Below are positions 33,601 through 49,943 of a stretch of DNA of 64,000 bases, piece by piece; within the stretch, counting starts at the first letter, position 1, and each line of letters starts with the position of its first letter. Below the pieces are notes generated by a model. That model did no database searches. It saw only the letters and a program-made list of their open reading frames with translations, and had not been told where the DNA came from. The DNA lies in contig NW_023503501.1 in the NCBI RefSeq assembly GCF_014529535.1, positions 4,718,150-4,782,149 of the forward strand, read 5' to 3'. Source of the DNA: Bradysia coprophila. Taxonomy: Eukaryota > Arthropoda > Insecta > Diptera > Sciaridae. Made by a program: the position numbers and the translations under genes.

Positions 33601-36600
33601 GATAAAAGATTATTTTATTCAAAGAATTTGTGTTGAAAGTTGTAATACAGTCAACCCAATGAATTTTATAATTTATTTGATATTTTGTAATTTTATACAA
33701 AGGATACAATAATCTATATTGAAAATACGAATGAAGTAGTAGATCCAATAGTTACCTTCTGACGCTACTGGCTGCGAGGTCTCCGTACTTATTTTCAATT
33801 ATTTCTCTATCGGGCAATTCCTCAGAGTATTGAAACCCTAAAATAATAATCATAATTTTAACTGTTATAAACTCTATTCAAGGCTTGTAAACACGAGTAA
33901 CCTTCAAATTCGTCTTACTTCCAAACTGAATGACCGGTTTGGTTTTATTACATTTCAATTTCATTTTAACGTTGAGATGCCTCCAATTGTTTTTTTTTAT
34001 TTCTTAAGTTTTTACCGGTTTCGGTCTCGCCGATAAAATTGCGCTTTAAAAAAATACCAAAAGTTTTAAATTAGTTAGCCAACGCAGAAACATATTTTAT
34101 TGGTTTTTTCGAAGATGATATCGATGAAATGGCAAGATATTAAACGATTTCGTCATCGTTCTTTAGAGCTCTACGCATCATATTTAAAATGACAATTATA
34201 ATTAAAACTCATAAGCAAAGGCATCAAGTTCAGCTTATTGTCGCAATTAAAATTTATCTCAATTAATTAATTTTCATTTTTAGTCGCCTATTAAGAGAAT
34301 TACTAATTCCGTATCGCTATCATCGAAAAGTGTTGAATAAATCATCTCTTCACATTGTTAAAATCGAATAGAGAAGAGAATTAAACATTAAAGAGAGCAA
34401 ATCCAACGTGTCCACTCCACGATGACCTTCCATCATAACAAATGTTTTTTTTTTTTGCAGAGGTTTCATTAACTTTGTTATTATATGAATATGGTAGTTG
34501 TGCTTGTGTCGAGCTTTGTGCACATACTCTGTTGTGTGTGTTTTTTTTACTATTCAATATCCAGTGTGTTTCGAATTCAATTATTTTTTACTGACTTAAA
34601 CGGAAACCGCAAAAACTATTTGTAACAACACCGTGTACGTTTAACTAGCCACATATTATATCAATATACGATAAAGATATAATCAATTGTGAAGGTGACA
34701 TCGTCAGACACAATATATTTAACGTTCAAATCCTCTCATTTTATATCAGACTTTGAGAGGAAAGAAGTGCATACGGTGCGCATGCAACACAATAAATATG
34801 TATTACAGTCAGAACGGGGACATTGCTAGAAGAAAATACATTCGTTTCTTAAGCTTATTGTGATATCTTTGTTTAATCGTTTAATCGAATTTTTTTTATC
34901 AACTCAGTGACGAAACGTAAAACTTTCGCTGGCCCTTTTCAGAAAAACATTGTATGCACCTCTGTGATAAATGCCTTTTTAGGGACACGATGTGTATTAT
35001 CACAAGTGACAATGTGGCCTCGAGTGACAATCTTCACATCAAGTGCTTAAAAAAGCATTTATCACTCGGTTGCATAATAGTTATTTATGACATCGAGTGC
35101 GAATTACTTTACCAGGCTCTAAGTGTGTATTAAGCCACAGAGGCATCTAAAGTTTGCAAATTTTGCATATTATGATGCTGAGTGGCGTGGGAAATAAGCG
35201 ACGAGGACGCTGACTAGACTGAAAGTATTTAGTGAATGTCGTGCCAAATCAAGTACTTCAAAGTCTGAGAAACACAAGTAGATCTTGGATAGGGATTTAT
35301 GAAATTTGTTAGAATAAACGTTCCTAACTGAGTTTTTCTAGGTGCACGTGTAGCGCAAGTAGCTTGTAGCTCAAGTCTTCGTTCAACTTATTTCAGGGAC
35401 CCAAATGGTTGCATTGTGGTTTGCAATATAAAATGAAATTAAATTTCGGTTTTTATGGATGTCAAATTTATTTTTTGCTTAAAAGAATATCTAAGTGTGG
35501 CCCACACATGCTATATAATATCAAGGAGAAATCAATCTACGTTCAACACTTTACACTTTAAAATCTTCTTCAGACATTATTAAATGAAACGATACTAATT
35601 ATAGCCACATGACTAATTTAACATGTTTTTGCGCTTTTTAGACCAGGCACTGAATTAGGTTTAACTCGACTCGAATGAAACAAAATAGTAGATTACGTCT
35701 ATGTTTGGAACGTTTCATTTTGGCATGTGTAACAGTTCTCGCGGGAGGCGAAGAATGCAACCACACATGGCAAAATTCAAAGTTTCTAACAATTACGTAA
35801 GTTATTTTCCTCACAAGGCCTTCGGGAAATGAGTTTTAACGGTCATGTCAATGAAGTAATAACTCATTTCCGGGAGGAAGTAAGTAAAAATCTTTTGTTT
35901 TTGACTCGGAAATTCGTTTAATATGTGAAAGGCTTAAATTTGGACGATAGGCTTGCTGATTTCTTCAGCCGGTCACTATGTAGTAGACAAACCATCTTAT
36001 CGGTGAAATTCAATCATCTCATTCCAAATTGACTACGATCGAGTATCGTTTTCAAGTCTTCAAATTGAATTTAGTGCAGAAATTTCGTTCTTGATCTCAA
36101 AATTGTTGTCGTAATATTTTTATAAACGAAAACTAATATGCCAATAAATTTGTCAAAACATCTGGTGGTCTTTCAGGCGTTAAGTCATTTCTAGCAGATA
36201 CTAAATCAATTTAACCAAAATAGTTTCAAATTTTTTTCGTTCGCGCATAAAAACTACAGACAAGAAAAACACATACAGTCTGTGTTATGATAAACGATAC
36301 TTGTGGGAATACAATTCAAAAGTTTATTTGGTGACACCATACACATTCTGGTGTAATATCAAAATCGCAAATCAACTTCATTAAATTCAAAACAAAAATT
36401 AATGTAGAGCAACATGTATATGAATGTTGTGCTCCACACACATTCTTCTATCATCTAAAAATAATTACGGAGCGAGAGCTCCATTTATTAAATTATCTTT
36501 TAATACCACAATGATAATTTCACAAAACGCGCTCTTCAGAACAATATGTTAGGGATAGGATTTGTATGCTATTTGTATGTAAGATTATTGGCTGTTCTTA

Positions 36601-37905
36601 TACCTTTTCGGTTTGATTAATAATTACACGAAAATCGACATAGATAGGTGAGTAAGCAGATCACTGAGTATTAACTCAGCAGGAGTCAAATTGCTTTCGT
36701 GATAAGATCACTTCAACGAACTACCTATTAGAAAAATGGACCAAACGTACCAACGAGTAGCAAAATGTTATTTGTTCTGCAAGGTCTACCAGGAATTCGC
36801 TCGCTGGTCATATCTCAATTACTAAATCATTTTTCAGTAGATATATGAAAGCCAGTAAAGCTGGGCTTAAAATAACCGGAAAGTCGATAATTTCCCGAAC
36901 CTGGACTCCAGTTAATTTTTAATTCAATTTTTCGCAGGGACATCTTTAGGAAAAACCCTTTCCATTACTTTCTTCAATTTTCCCTAATTTTACTAGATTT
37001 TTCCGTATTTTCCTTAAATTTCCTTTGAAGGTTTTTGGGAAAATGTAGAACAATATAGGACAATTCTGGAAAATGTAGTAAAAAAGGATTAGGTTTCCCA
37101 GAATCAGGCCCTGGTCTTTCGAGTCTTATATGTGAAAACCATAAAAATAATTTGTTCTAACTGGATCTTAAGCTGTAGCCATACTTACGCTATTTTACGC
37201 CTCTCAAATTACTTTACCGCAATGTAAAGTGAAATGACTTTTTCATTGCTCGGTCGTAAAACGACGCTCTTTCTTGCTGCGTTTCGTCTTTTAGTCCTTT
37301 TGAATTTACTAGTTTTCCTCTAACTTGTAAGAATAACATATTTACTGCAAAACTTTCATAGATAAAGTTACCATCTACCATCTAAATATTGAATGTAAAA
37401 TCTTGTACTTCATCAAGTTCATCATAAATGTTGCTATAGTTAAGTATAGCTAAGTTTCAGGATAACACTTCGCGAAATTACTATGTGGTCCCATGCTATA
37501 TAGATTTTCGTATAATTCTGTTACATTTCTAGTACAATTCGCGATAAAATTACCTGTGTCAAAGCTCTATTTACCTATGAACCAACTTCACTGCTATGAC
37601 ATTTCACGAATATTGCCTATAGCGAAGTTATGTCACCACAAAATAGAACTCAAAGAATGAAGTACTGAAAAATATTGTGGTGTTTTTATAGACTAACGGA
37701 GGTTTCCTATTGTCGTGTCTCTACAATATTTTGCCTTAATTTGTCTAATGAAGCAAACGAATTTCTATTCAAACTCCGATCCCGGTTCAACTAATTTTTA
37801 TTTGCTGACAACGATTGCGTCTATTGCTATCGCATTGAAAACTAACTTAATTAATTTAAGTGTATGAGAACAACTGGGGCGACCCGTCACACACTTTTGT
37901 CGAGG
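30629..37905. other. 7-kb gene-free stretch
   Basis: No supportable gene. It contains repeat family B copy 3 (32058-32427) and two small hairpins: AGATCATCTTCAAG at 33256 with its complement at 33361, and TGATAAATGCCTTTTTA at 34966 with its near complement at about 35046-35062. CACTAGTGACGAAA-type motifs at about 33100-33170 resemble those at 3010-3050. The rest is AT-rich and featureless to me; it may hold regulatory DNA for the LOR gene. Confidence 0.5.
32058..32427. repeat. Composite repeat family B, copy 3
   Basis: A palindromic unit (32058-32163; TGTTACAAGTATTGTAATG and its near complement around a TTTTCCTTGGGAAAA centre), followed by the GTGCCAACCGAGAATTGAAAT...ATTTCAATTCTCGGTGGCAC unit ending near 32427. 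The order matches copies at 2540 and, inverted, 16107. The 3' end has decayed copies of GAGTGTTGTAATA and GGGTGCTGAAATA. Confidence 0.7.
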
Positions 37906-37908
37906 AGG

Positions 37909-37948
37909 TATAAAACTAACTCCGAGCTCGTTCATGTTGGTTTCAGTG
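37909..37948 (+). promoter_or_regulatory. TATA box plus initiator candidate for the LOR gene
   Basis: TATAAAA at 37909-37915 is followed by TCAGTG (37943-37948), a good insect initiator match, 30-36 bp downstream. The coding start is at 38274, and an acceptor (TTTCAG, ending 38247) lies just before it, so a short 5' UTR exon and intron probably intervene. A donor candidate is AG/GTGCAC near 38100. Confidence 0.5.
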
Positions 37949-38273
37949 AACCAATTGTTTCCTTGAATTCTTACTGGATTCGGATTTGAAATTTATTTGA
38001 ACCGAATGAGTAAATTAGAGGCCTCTCTGTAGAAGTAATTATCCAGCATAAAACTGTACATTCGTACAATGAAACTAAGTCAACTATTCATTCACGTCTA
38101 GGTGCACAAAAATTAAAAATACGTCCACTTGAGCATTCGGCGATTCAAATTCAGATAAATTAATTGAAACGTTTTCCGTCTCATTCGCGCATGTTGTTCA
38201 AAAAGCATTTTTTGGATTGAATTTTTTTTTCATTCGAAACGTTTCAGAAAGATTATTTAACAACGGTAGTACG

Positions 38274-38969
38274 ATGGGTGCGGATCAATCAACTTTCGAT
38301 CAGCCGATCTATCCACAATCGCAACCGATTTGCGCCACTGAACCTCGATTTTGTTTGCCACACAATGTTCAGCTACATCTAAAAGAAAAGTTCTTCTCCT
38401 TTTCCGGAGATGACTTCAAAATTACGGACGCCAACAACAAGGCAATTATATACTTCCAGTGCGAAGGACGCTCGTTTTCGTTAAGTGAAAAGAAAGTTTT
38501 GAGAGACAATGTGGGTGTACCTGTGCTGAACATGAAAGAAAAAATGTTTAGGTAAATGTGCCCTTTACATACGAATTCTAAGTTGATAAAAAAATGTTTT
38601 TTTTTTGCTTACAGCATATCAGACAAATTTAACATATTTGCCGGTGAAGGAAGCGAAAGACAGATCTGCAAATTTAGATCACAAATAACGTTTTTGAAAG
38701 CTAAACTGTCGACAGTATTTCCCGATGTATTGACCAAAGCCCAACGTCATTTGGTGTTGAAAGGTGACTGGAGGAGTAAGCGATGCCTAATTTATTTGGG
38801 CGAACCGAAACAGGGTGGCATTCCGTTGGCACGAATTTACCGGCCACTGACTCAGCGTTCACTGTTCTTGGGCGTGGATGACTACATTATCGAAATTGCA
38901 GCCAATGTGGACATTGCCATGTGTGTTATCATGTGCATTGCTTTAGACGAACACAGTCGTGAAAGATAA
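38274..38969 (+). CDS. LURP-one-related (LOR) family protein
   Basis: Two exons, 38274-38551 and 38615-38969, split in a serine codon by a 63-nt GT-AG intron, give 210 aa. The protein starts MGADQSTFDQPIYPQ. It then shows the LOR/tubby C-like pattern: LKEKFFSFSGDDFKITD, VLRDNVGVPVLNMKEKMFS, a KGDWRSKRC strand and the terminal helix with IIEIAANVDIAMCVIMCIALDEH. LOR proteins are about 200 aa and adopt a twelve-strand barrel around a central hydrophobic helix, as in phospholipid scramblases and tubby; their animal function is not established. An alternative upstream start at 38217 lies before the acceptor and is rejected. AATAAA is at 39076-39081. No close neighbour shares its strand and context. 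Confidence 0.88.
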
Positions 38970-41860
38970 GTAATATTTGCTGGAAGGTACACTGTAGTGT
39001 GCCAAAAAGTTTTTTGTCTCAAAATATTGCAGGAAGTGTGCTGTTTGCTACCAAAGAACGGAATTTTTTGTTGCAAATAAATCTTTTTTTATAAATTTTC
39101 AATGTGCCTTTCGATTACAATTCGGTCCTAATGTTCTTCTAATGCAACTTTTTCATGAACATGTCAAAAGAGCGAAATCAGTGCATTACCATAGCAGTCT
39201 AGCTCCAAGCAGGAACACTTGAGATGTCAAAGAACCGCAGAACTTAATGACATACTTTCAGCCGAGACATTCTTTTCAAATTTATATTTTTTTACCATGA
39301 AGACATGATGACTCAATTTTTTGTAATTGTACAAAAATGAAGGTCATGTCGTCTTCTACATTTTTTACATTTGCATCACGGTAAAAAATGATTGAGATTG
39401 ATGCAACTCAGCATTATAGTGTAAAAAAATTTGCAAACTTCAGTTGCATAAATCGTTGTTTGAATCTCGGTGCGAAGTACTTTGTTAGGCTCACGATAAT
39501 AAATACTAATAAAGTACTTTGAAATCGAAGACTGGCTCGGTCGAAAAATATGTCACTAAGCTCTTTATGGGTCTTTGTATTCTATTTTACACATTTGCGT
39601 GTGAACGTGCGTTATACTACTCTATTCTATTAGTCTACTTTCATTACAGAAGACTCCAAATTGAATAAATGTTTCGTGCTTGGAAGAAAGTGCTATGGTC
39701 CTATACAACAATAGAAAAGGAAACGATTTTGCGGTCATATTCTCATGGCTCGTTGTTGAAAGTGTGTAAAAACATATGTAACCAAAAGAGAACTGCTAAA
39801 AAAGCCGCTCGAGAAGAGCTAAACATTTGCGGTTACAAAAATTATTTATTCGATTTTGCTGAAACTATAAAACTATAAATATACTACAAAGTGTTCCGAA
39901 GTTAGTATGACTGCACAAAGAAAATCGGAAATGAAATATCTCATTGAACAGACACATTGAGCACACAAATGTCGATGTTGTCTGCTGTTCACAAAAAGAA
40001 TACCAATGCTATAACACAAATCAAGAATGTAAATTCCAATATTGTTTGGTTAAGCAGGTCTTGTATACTGTAAACATTTTGAAAGAATGGATACTAATTC
40101 AAGTCAATCGGTTATTAATGTAAAATGGATTGTTACTCATGTAATTGACGGCGGTCTTTCTCCAGTGTGAGAAATATCGGTTTTTCATTTTCTCTATAAA
40201 AACAAACAAGGAAGACTCTCGAGAAGCTGGTTGAGCCAAGTGTGTCGGTTTAGGAAACGTATGGTTAAGAAATGTGATAGAAAAAGATGCAAATGACACC
40301 TAAGGAAAGAAACGTTTCGTTACAGGCCAAAAAAAGTGTTTCGGTCTCAGCTTTGGTACTTTCTGTGAAAAGAACAGAAAACTTTACTGAAGGGAATCGC
40401 TTCATTATGGCTTCTATCCAGCTTGTGAATTACTTTATAAACCTACGCTCAACCGAATTCTTTGGTACCACCTGTCCTGTCAGGAATTTAGACGAATTCT
40501 TCCTGCATTGCAGTGCCACTTGTCTGATTTTCCTTGAAATAAGAGATTTCGATTTGGGACTTGTGTCCCGTGAAACAGCCTAATTTTATTGAATACGAGG
40601 TTTACCATTGCTTAGTAATGGTTTACCATTACAATCTTGTTACAATCTCATTTAGGCAAGGCGTTACATTTTGAATCTTTTGCGTCTTCCTATTCTTTTC
40701 GAATAAATTTCATTTCATAGTAACACTAGAGCTCGTACAAAAATTCGTTTTCAGTGACTGACGTTAACTTTTGTAAAACACTATCTGCAGAGGTTTCTCC
40801 AAGTGGGATAATCTATCACCCACAAACCAATTTTTCCTTTAAAAGGTAACACGTTTTTGCGTGTTTTAAGGTTTTACGTTTTCAAGAATAGTATATTACT
40901 GTACAAGGGAAGGAATTTGATATCTCGTATCGCTAAAGCCCTCGGACACTTTTACTTATCGTGATACGAAACATCAAATTGTTTCCCGAGTGTAGTATGA
41001 CGTATTCCTTTAAGAAGGAGGGAAAGACTTCGTCGCTCACTAGTAAAGGAAAAGTTTTTGGTTCTGAGGAATCATCAAAAAATGAATATTTTTCGCCTCA
41101 ATGTAGGCTACAAATTTGCAAAGGGTTCTTAATCCTTTCAAAGTTGACTTAAAGATGTCCATTACTTTTGGATTGCAGTATTATCAAAAATAACTAGTTG
41201 TAATCAGTGAAAATTAATTAAATATTTTTGTTTGTACTGAAGTGAGAGTTGTCAAAATTTAGTTTCATTAGAGCTCGTACAAGAATTGTATTTCATTCAT
41301 TCACGTTAATTTTTGTCGCTCAGTTAATACTGTCAAAGTTAACTGCGAGGTTAGATTCTCCACTGCCGATTTTATCAAGGGTGTATACTTTGGGGAGGTC
41401 ACGCAGATTACGCGGGTTACACACCACGTTTCATACAAAAAATTCACCACGCCATACAAATTCAGTTTTGGTGTATTTGTTTGTATGGAAAAGGTGTGTT
41501 TATAAAATGCCTATCTGCGTGACCAAAATATACACCGGCAACTCTGATCTTTTATGATGACAATATAAGTCCCCTCTTGGAAAATCTATTCTACTACTTG
41601 GTTCAGATGCTATGCTGTTGATTAAAGAGCAGAAAATTTGAAAATTTCGAAGTTCGAATTTCTATGTAATCAGATTCGCGCTAATTCAAACACCTACAGC
41701 CATCTGTCGGTGAAGGAAAACATGAAACAGAAATGTCAGAAAAAGTCATATAAAGAAGAATCGAGTTTTCTGTTGATATAAGTATTCGTAACACAAAACT
41801 TTCGTCCGTACTGTGTGCAAACTGTTATTCCATTTCAATGAAATCAATGTGGTAATTCGT
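38970..41860. other. Intergenic stretch between LOR and SMC3
   Basis: No supportable gene. A short inverted pair around GTGCGAAGTACTTTGTTAGG (39467-39530) is related to one at about 23370-23470. An inverted-repeat element lies at 41380-41536, close to SMC3. Similar short stretches beginning GAGCTCGTACAA occur at 40732 and 41272. The remainder is AT-rich. Confidence 0.5.
41380..41536. mobile_element. Inverted-repeat element upstream of SMC3
   Basis: Inverted ends GGTGTATACTTTGGGGAGGT and ATCTGCGTGACCAAAATATA, with shared CACGCAGAT, bound a 157-bp element containing CACCACG/CATACAAA stretches. No clear TSD. It lies 330 bp before the SMC3 ATG, so it may overlap the promoter or 5' UTR. Confidence 0.6.
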
Positions 41861-41867
41861 AGCCAAC

Positions 41868-46011
<4,144 letters not shown>

Positions 46012-48290
46012 TTTAATGAGTTTTTCTCCATTTTCGTATTTCTTAAGTTTTACTACATTCTTCGGACGAACAATAATTTCATTTGAATCATTTATTTTAC
46101 CGTCTATTATATAAGTCGTCCGTTATTACAATTAGGAAGAGATTGATGTAAATCTAATCCCAGTACGCATGAAAATCATGATTTAATTTGTACAAATAAA
46201 AATCCAAAATTATTTCGTCATTGCTTTCGATTTGTTAATTAAATTAATGCTCGGAACGGATCGGGTTCTGTGAGAAGGAATGTAACATTATGATGGGACA
46301 GGATCAGCAACTATATATTAATCGAATTGTTTACTTCTTTTAATCTTAGTGTTTTAGTGGTTAATCAAGTAGTGGGCTTTTATCACTCTACAATTTGATT
46401 TCACTCTCTCGAGTACGTATTGAATGACCTGTTAGCAGATTGATACAATATCCCTCGCTTACATTGTTTTGGAGCAGTTTCATTGAGTGTGTCAATGAAA
46501 ATGCAGGGCAAAAAATTGCAAGGTTTGGACATTTTGATCCAACTTGAGGCCATTACAAGTGGTGGGGATTTTTTTTTTTTGAATCGGACACACCATTTTT
46601 GTTTCCGAAAGTTTCCGGAATTTCAAAGTCATCATTTCGAGAAGAAGTTTTTTTTTTTTAAAAAAACGACCTCTCTGGCTCGGGGCGACTCTAAGAAAAT
46701 TTGAAAATTTCAAAATCACGACTTTTTCAGAAAATTTTTCCAAGAAATTAAACAACTCAGCCGGCTATGATCTAATGGTAGTTTCTAGAGAATTGACAGA
46801 CGATTCTAATAAAAGTATCGTCGGGTCGAAAGGTTGTAGCTGTGAGTCAGGGTGAGGCATCAAAGTCCAATTTTGTGGTTTTGTCAATGAGCACCACAAC
46901 CGAATTTTCATTTTATTGGCTTAAAATGAAGGCTAGCACATCCCATTTAACATATCAAAAAATTGGGAGGGGGTTTTACAATTTTTTCAAGAAATCTTAA
47001 AAAACTTTCTTATGGGTGCCCTTGTGCCCACATTCCTGAGATTTTTTAATGGAAATGTATGGAAAGTTCGACTAAAAATGAAAGAGTCTGAATTAGCCGG
47101 ACGATGCACGCTGCAAATTTCAGGTTCGGGTCAAGCCCGAAAGTAAAAGTACAGAACCCGAAATCGAAAACATAAGGTTCAGGCACCGGCCTGACACTAT
47201 TCACGCTATTTCTCATTTTTTTAAATGCTGCTATTCATAGAGTGTCCAGCCCGTGGGTTCAGGTGAAGCTCTGGTATAACGTGACATTTTAGTTCAAGTT
47301 CGTGTTGGATTCCGGCTCGTGTCAACCTGAATTAAAACAAGTCAACCCGAACCTGATCTAATCCCTACCTAATTCATAAGTGAAAAATGTCGACTCCACC
47401 CAACATATCAAACCGGGAAAACTTCAAGGTCTCCAAATTAATGAGATCCTTATCGATAGAACCCGTATCGGAACGTAAACTCGGTGCAATGCTAAGCATT
47501 TGAAGTGGAACAAGACTGAAAGTCTTATGTCAGAAAATACATCGGGAGAATATCACTGTTTCATGAAATGTTGAACGAAAAATGGAAAATACAGAACAGA
47601 AACATATGAAACGCTTGAAAGCACGATAACTTGAGTAATTCACGCCGTAAGTATGCCTAAAATTTGAATTTCAAGTGAACGAGTCGATGAAAAAGTCAAC
47701 TGAAATAGTTATTTACGTATCGATTGAGTAGGCCGAAAGAGTTACGTATTAAGTTTTGTATGCTTGCTAAGAGGACCGAAGAGATTTTGAATTTCGACCG
47801 TACTTACGGCATGAATTCTGAACTGATTTTACTTCTAATCGACGATGAATTACTGAGGTCAAGTTCGCAGATGGAAGAATTTTTGTCTGATGGGACGATA
47901 CCTCGATTGGTCTGAACCAAGTTTTAAAATTTGTTTTTAAATGTGTGAAGAATTGAATTCCTGAAGTCTCGCTCTTAAATGGACTAATTGTGATCTAATG
48001 ACCTGCAAATTATTCCCAACCGAATTTTTGTCTAGTTTTTGGGTGGGGCAATAACTCGATTGGCTCTGCAAGGAATAAAATTATTGAGTGTGCACAATTG
48101 ACCTTGTTCAGAGATGGACAACATCGATCTAGTAAACAAGTTTAAAATTCCCACCCTAACAAGTAGAACTGTCAACAAATCAAAACTTCAAAAATAATTT
48201 CAATTTGACAGTTCGATACTGTTGGCATAACCTGACTTTTAGTTTATCAGTCGGCAAAATTTAGATCATTTTACGTTAAAAAAAAAATTA
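46012..48290. other. Intergenic stretch between SMC3 and TMEM177
   Basis: No supportable gene. Poly-T/A runs lie at 46569-46662. Between about 47110 and 47370 a run of CCCGAAC/GTTCGGGT and GGTTCAGG motifs ends in ACCTGATCTAATCCCTA, which looks like the subterminal and terminal part of a hAT-like element whose other end I could not place. An inverted pair (GAACTGTCAACAAATC and ATTTGACAGTTC) lies at 48166-48217, just upstream of TMEM177. Confidence 0.5.
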
Positions 48291-48301
48291 ATTAAAGAAA
48301 A

Positions 48302-49661
48302 ATGTTTGTCAACCGATTCGTAAAGTATTTGGCAACCGAAAAGGGTCGCACCTTAACGCTGAACACCGTAGTCGCTGCGGGAGTGACAACGTTTTGCGTA
48401 AACTACGTACCGAACACAATACTGGTGGACAAATTCAAGAGCTTACTGATGGCATACAAGTAATTGACGGCTGAATTTCGTTGATTTGAATCAATGACAG
48501 GAACCATTCATTATCCCAAACAGGCAAGGAGATGAGCGAGAGGTTCCGGAACAATTGCAACGCAGATTCGGATATGCAATGGATCTGTGTAAATGTACCG
48601 ATTACGAGAAGAACTTCTTGGAGTCGTTCATGACATTCGGCTTTGATACGATGGAAATTGGTAAGATTGTCAGATTGGCTTCCGTTCCCCCGGAACAATT
48701 GCTTGGAACCCGATTGAATCGGAGATTAAAATTCCCTCCGCTTAATAGGCTCAACAAAATCACGATTCGGAGCCCACATTGGTATCCCAACGAACTATCT
48801 CTACGACAAAATTGGTGACATTGAGCGACCTGATATAAGAGTGCGAGACAAGGAAATTAAGTGGAGTTCAGAGGACGGAATCACTCTACAAAATTCGTTA
48901 GTACTGACTGAAACAGAACAAGTATTTGGACTCGCAAGATCTATACTGATGGTCAAATCGCATAAACTGCTCCTGGAATCGTTCTATCCGCCAGTGTGTA
49001 TAATGGGAATTTATGGTGTTGGCCACTACATTAATCAAAAGATGAGACTTCACGGTAGACCTTTGGGTGTAAGTGGAAAATAGGAAAGGCAATTGCTTCT
49101 CGCAGTGATTAATAACACCAATCCGATTGTAGATGCGACTGTGTCTGTACACAATATTGAGTTTGTTTGGCTACGGACTTTACTCTTTCATGAAGGATTT
49201 CACGCAGGTTTATTATGAAACCAGTGCGGATAAGAAACTGGCTGCAATAGCACCGGGTAAGTACGTGTTCATTGAAAACTTTCTCGCCTTCCAATAATAT
49301 TTAAATGAAAAAATTGACGTTACTGAGCGATGCTATAAAACTTACCGTTCCGGTCTTCTGCCTTCTAATTTATTAGAGCCATCCTTTGCGTATGCAACAA
49401 ACTTAAAAGAATTTCTTTTCCCACCAAACAGAATTCATCGACGCTGGAATCACATTCTACGATAAATTGTTGAAAAAGAATGTGGCGCTTCGTAATCTGA
49501 TCGGAGAAAATATTTACTCGGCCTCGGGCAACGAAAACTTTTTCCTGCGACAGAAAAGCCTTCCGCTGACGATTAGAAAGTCATTTTTTGAATTGAAAAA
49601 GAAAGAATTAGAGGAAGCGGCTAGTGCCACACCTGCCACACCGACAACGTCTGCGTCGTAA
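48302..49661 (+). CDS. TMEM177: Transmembrane protein 177 orthologue
   Basis: In mammals TMEM177 is an inner mitochondrial membrane protein that associates with newly made COX2 and its copper chaperone COX20 during cytochrome c oxidase assembly. Five exons (48302-48459, 48524-48660, 48749-49068, 49133-49256, 49432-49661) join in phase to give 322 aa, against 311 aa for the human protein. Supporting matches: FGAHIGIPTNYLYDKIGD (human has VGIPASFLGD), IKWSSEDGITLQNSLVLTET, and FYDKLLKKNVALRNLIGENI followed by SASGN and RQKSLPLTIRKSF, close to the human C-terminus. Hydrophobic segments lie near the N-terminus (TLNTVVAAGVTTFCV), around PPVCIMGIYGVGHYI and LCLYTILSLFGYGLY. The tail ends in an Ala/Thr/Pro/Ser-rich stretch. 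Poly(A) signal at 49729-49734. It converges on JHEH. Confidence 0.92.
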
Positions 49662-49943
49662 GGATGTTGAACGTTTTACGAATGAATCAAAGTGGAAATT
49701 ATGCTATGTTAGAAGCACCATGCTAGCAAATAAATGTTTGTTTTACACGCTCGAATGTATGCGGCTTTGGATTTACGTTGGTGAGTTGCACAGTTCGATT
49801 TTCAGTTGATTTTTTGAGGAGCAGTTACAATTTTGACGAACTTTATTTTGAAACGACGAGGATTTAGTTATAAAGGTCCCCAGTCCCTTCTTATCCGTTG
49901 AGTGAATGATTTCAAATTGTGCACCATACACATCCCAAACGCT

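Noticed and set aside
38217-38273. Upstream ATG for the LOR gene
   Set aside because: It lies before a good acceptor (TTTCAG ending 38247) and adds residues with no LOR similarity; the ATG at 38274 after the acceptor is preferred.
39669-40583. Two small plus-strand ORFs (69 and 98 codons) between LOR and SMC3
   Set aside because: Both have ATGs but no family features, no splice context and no conservation evidence within the window.
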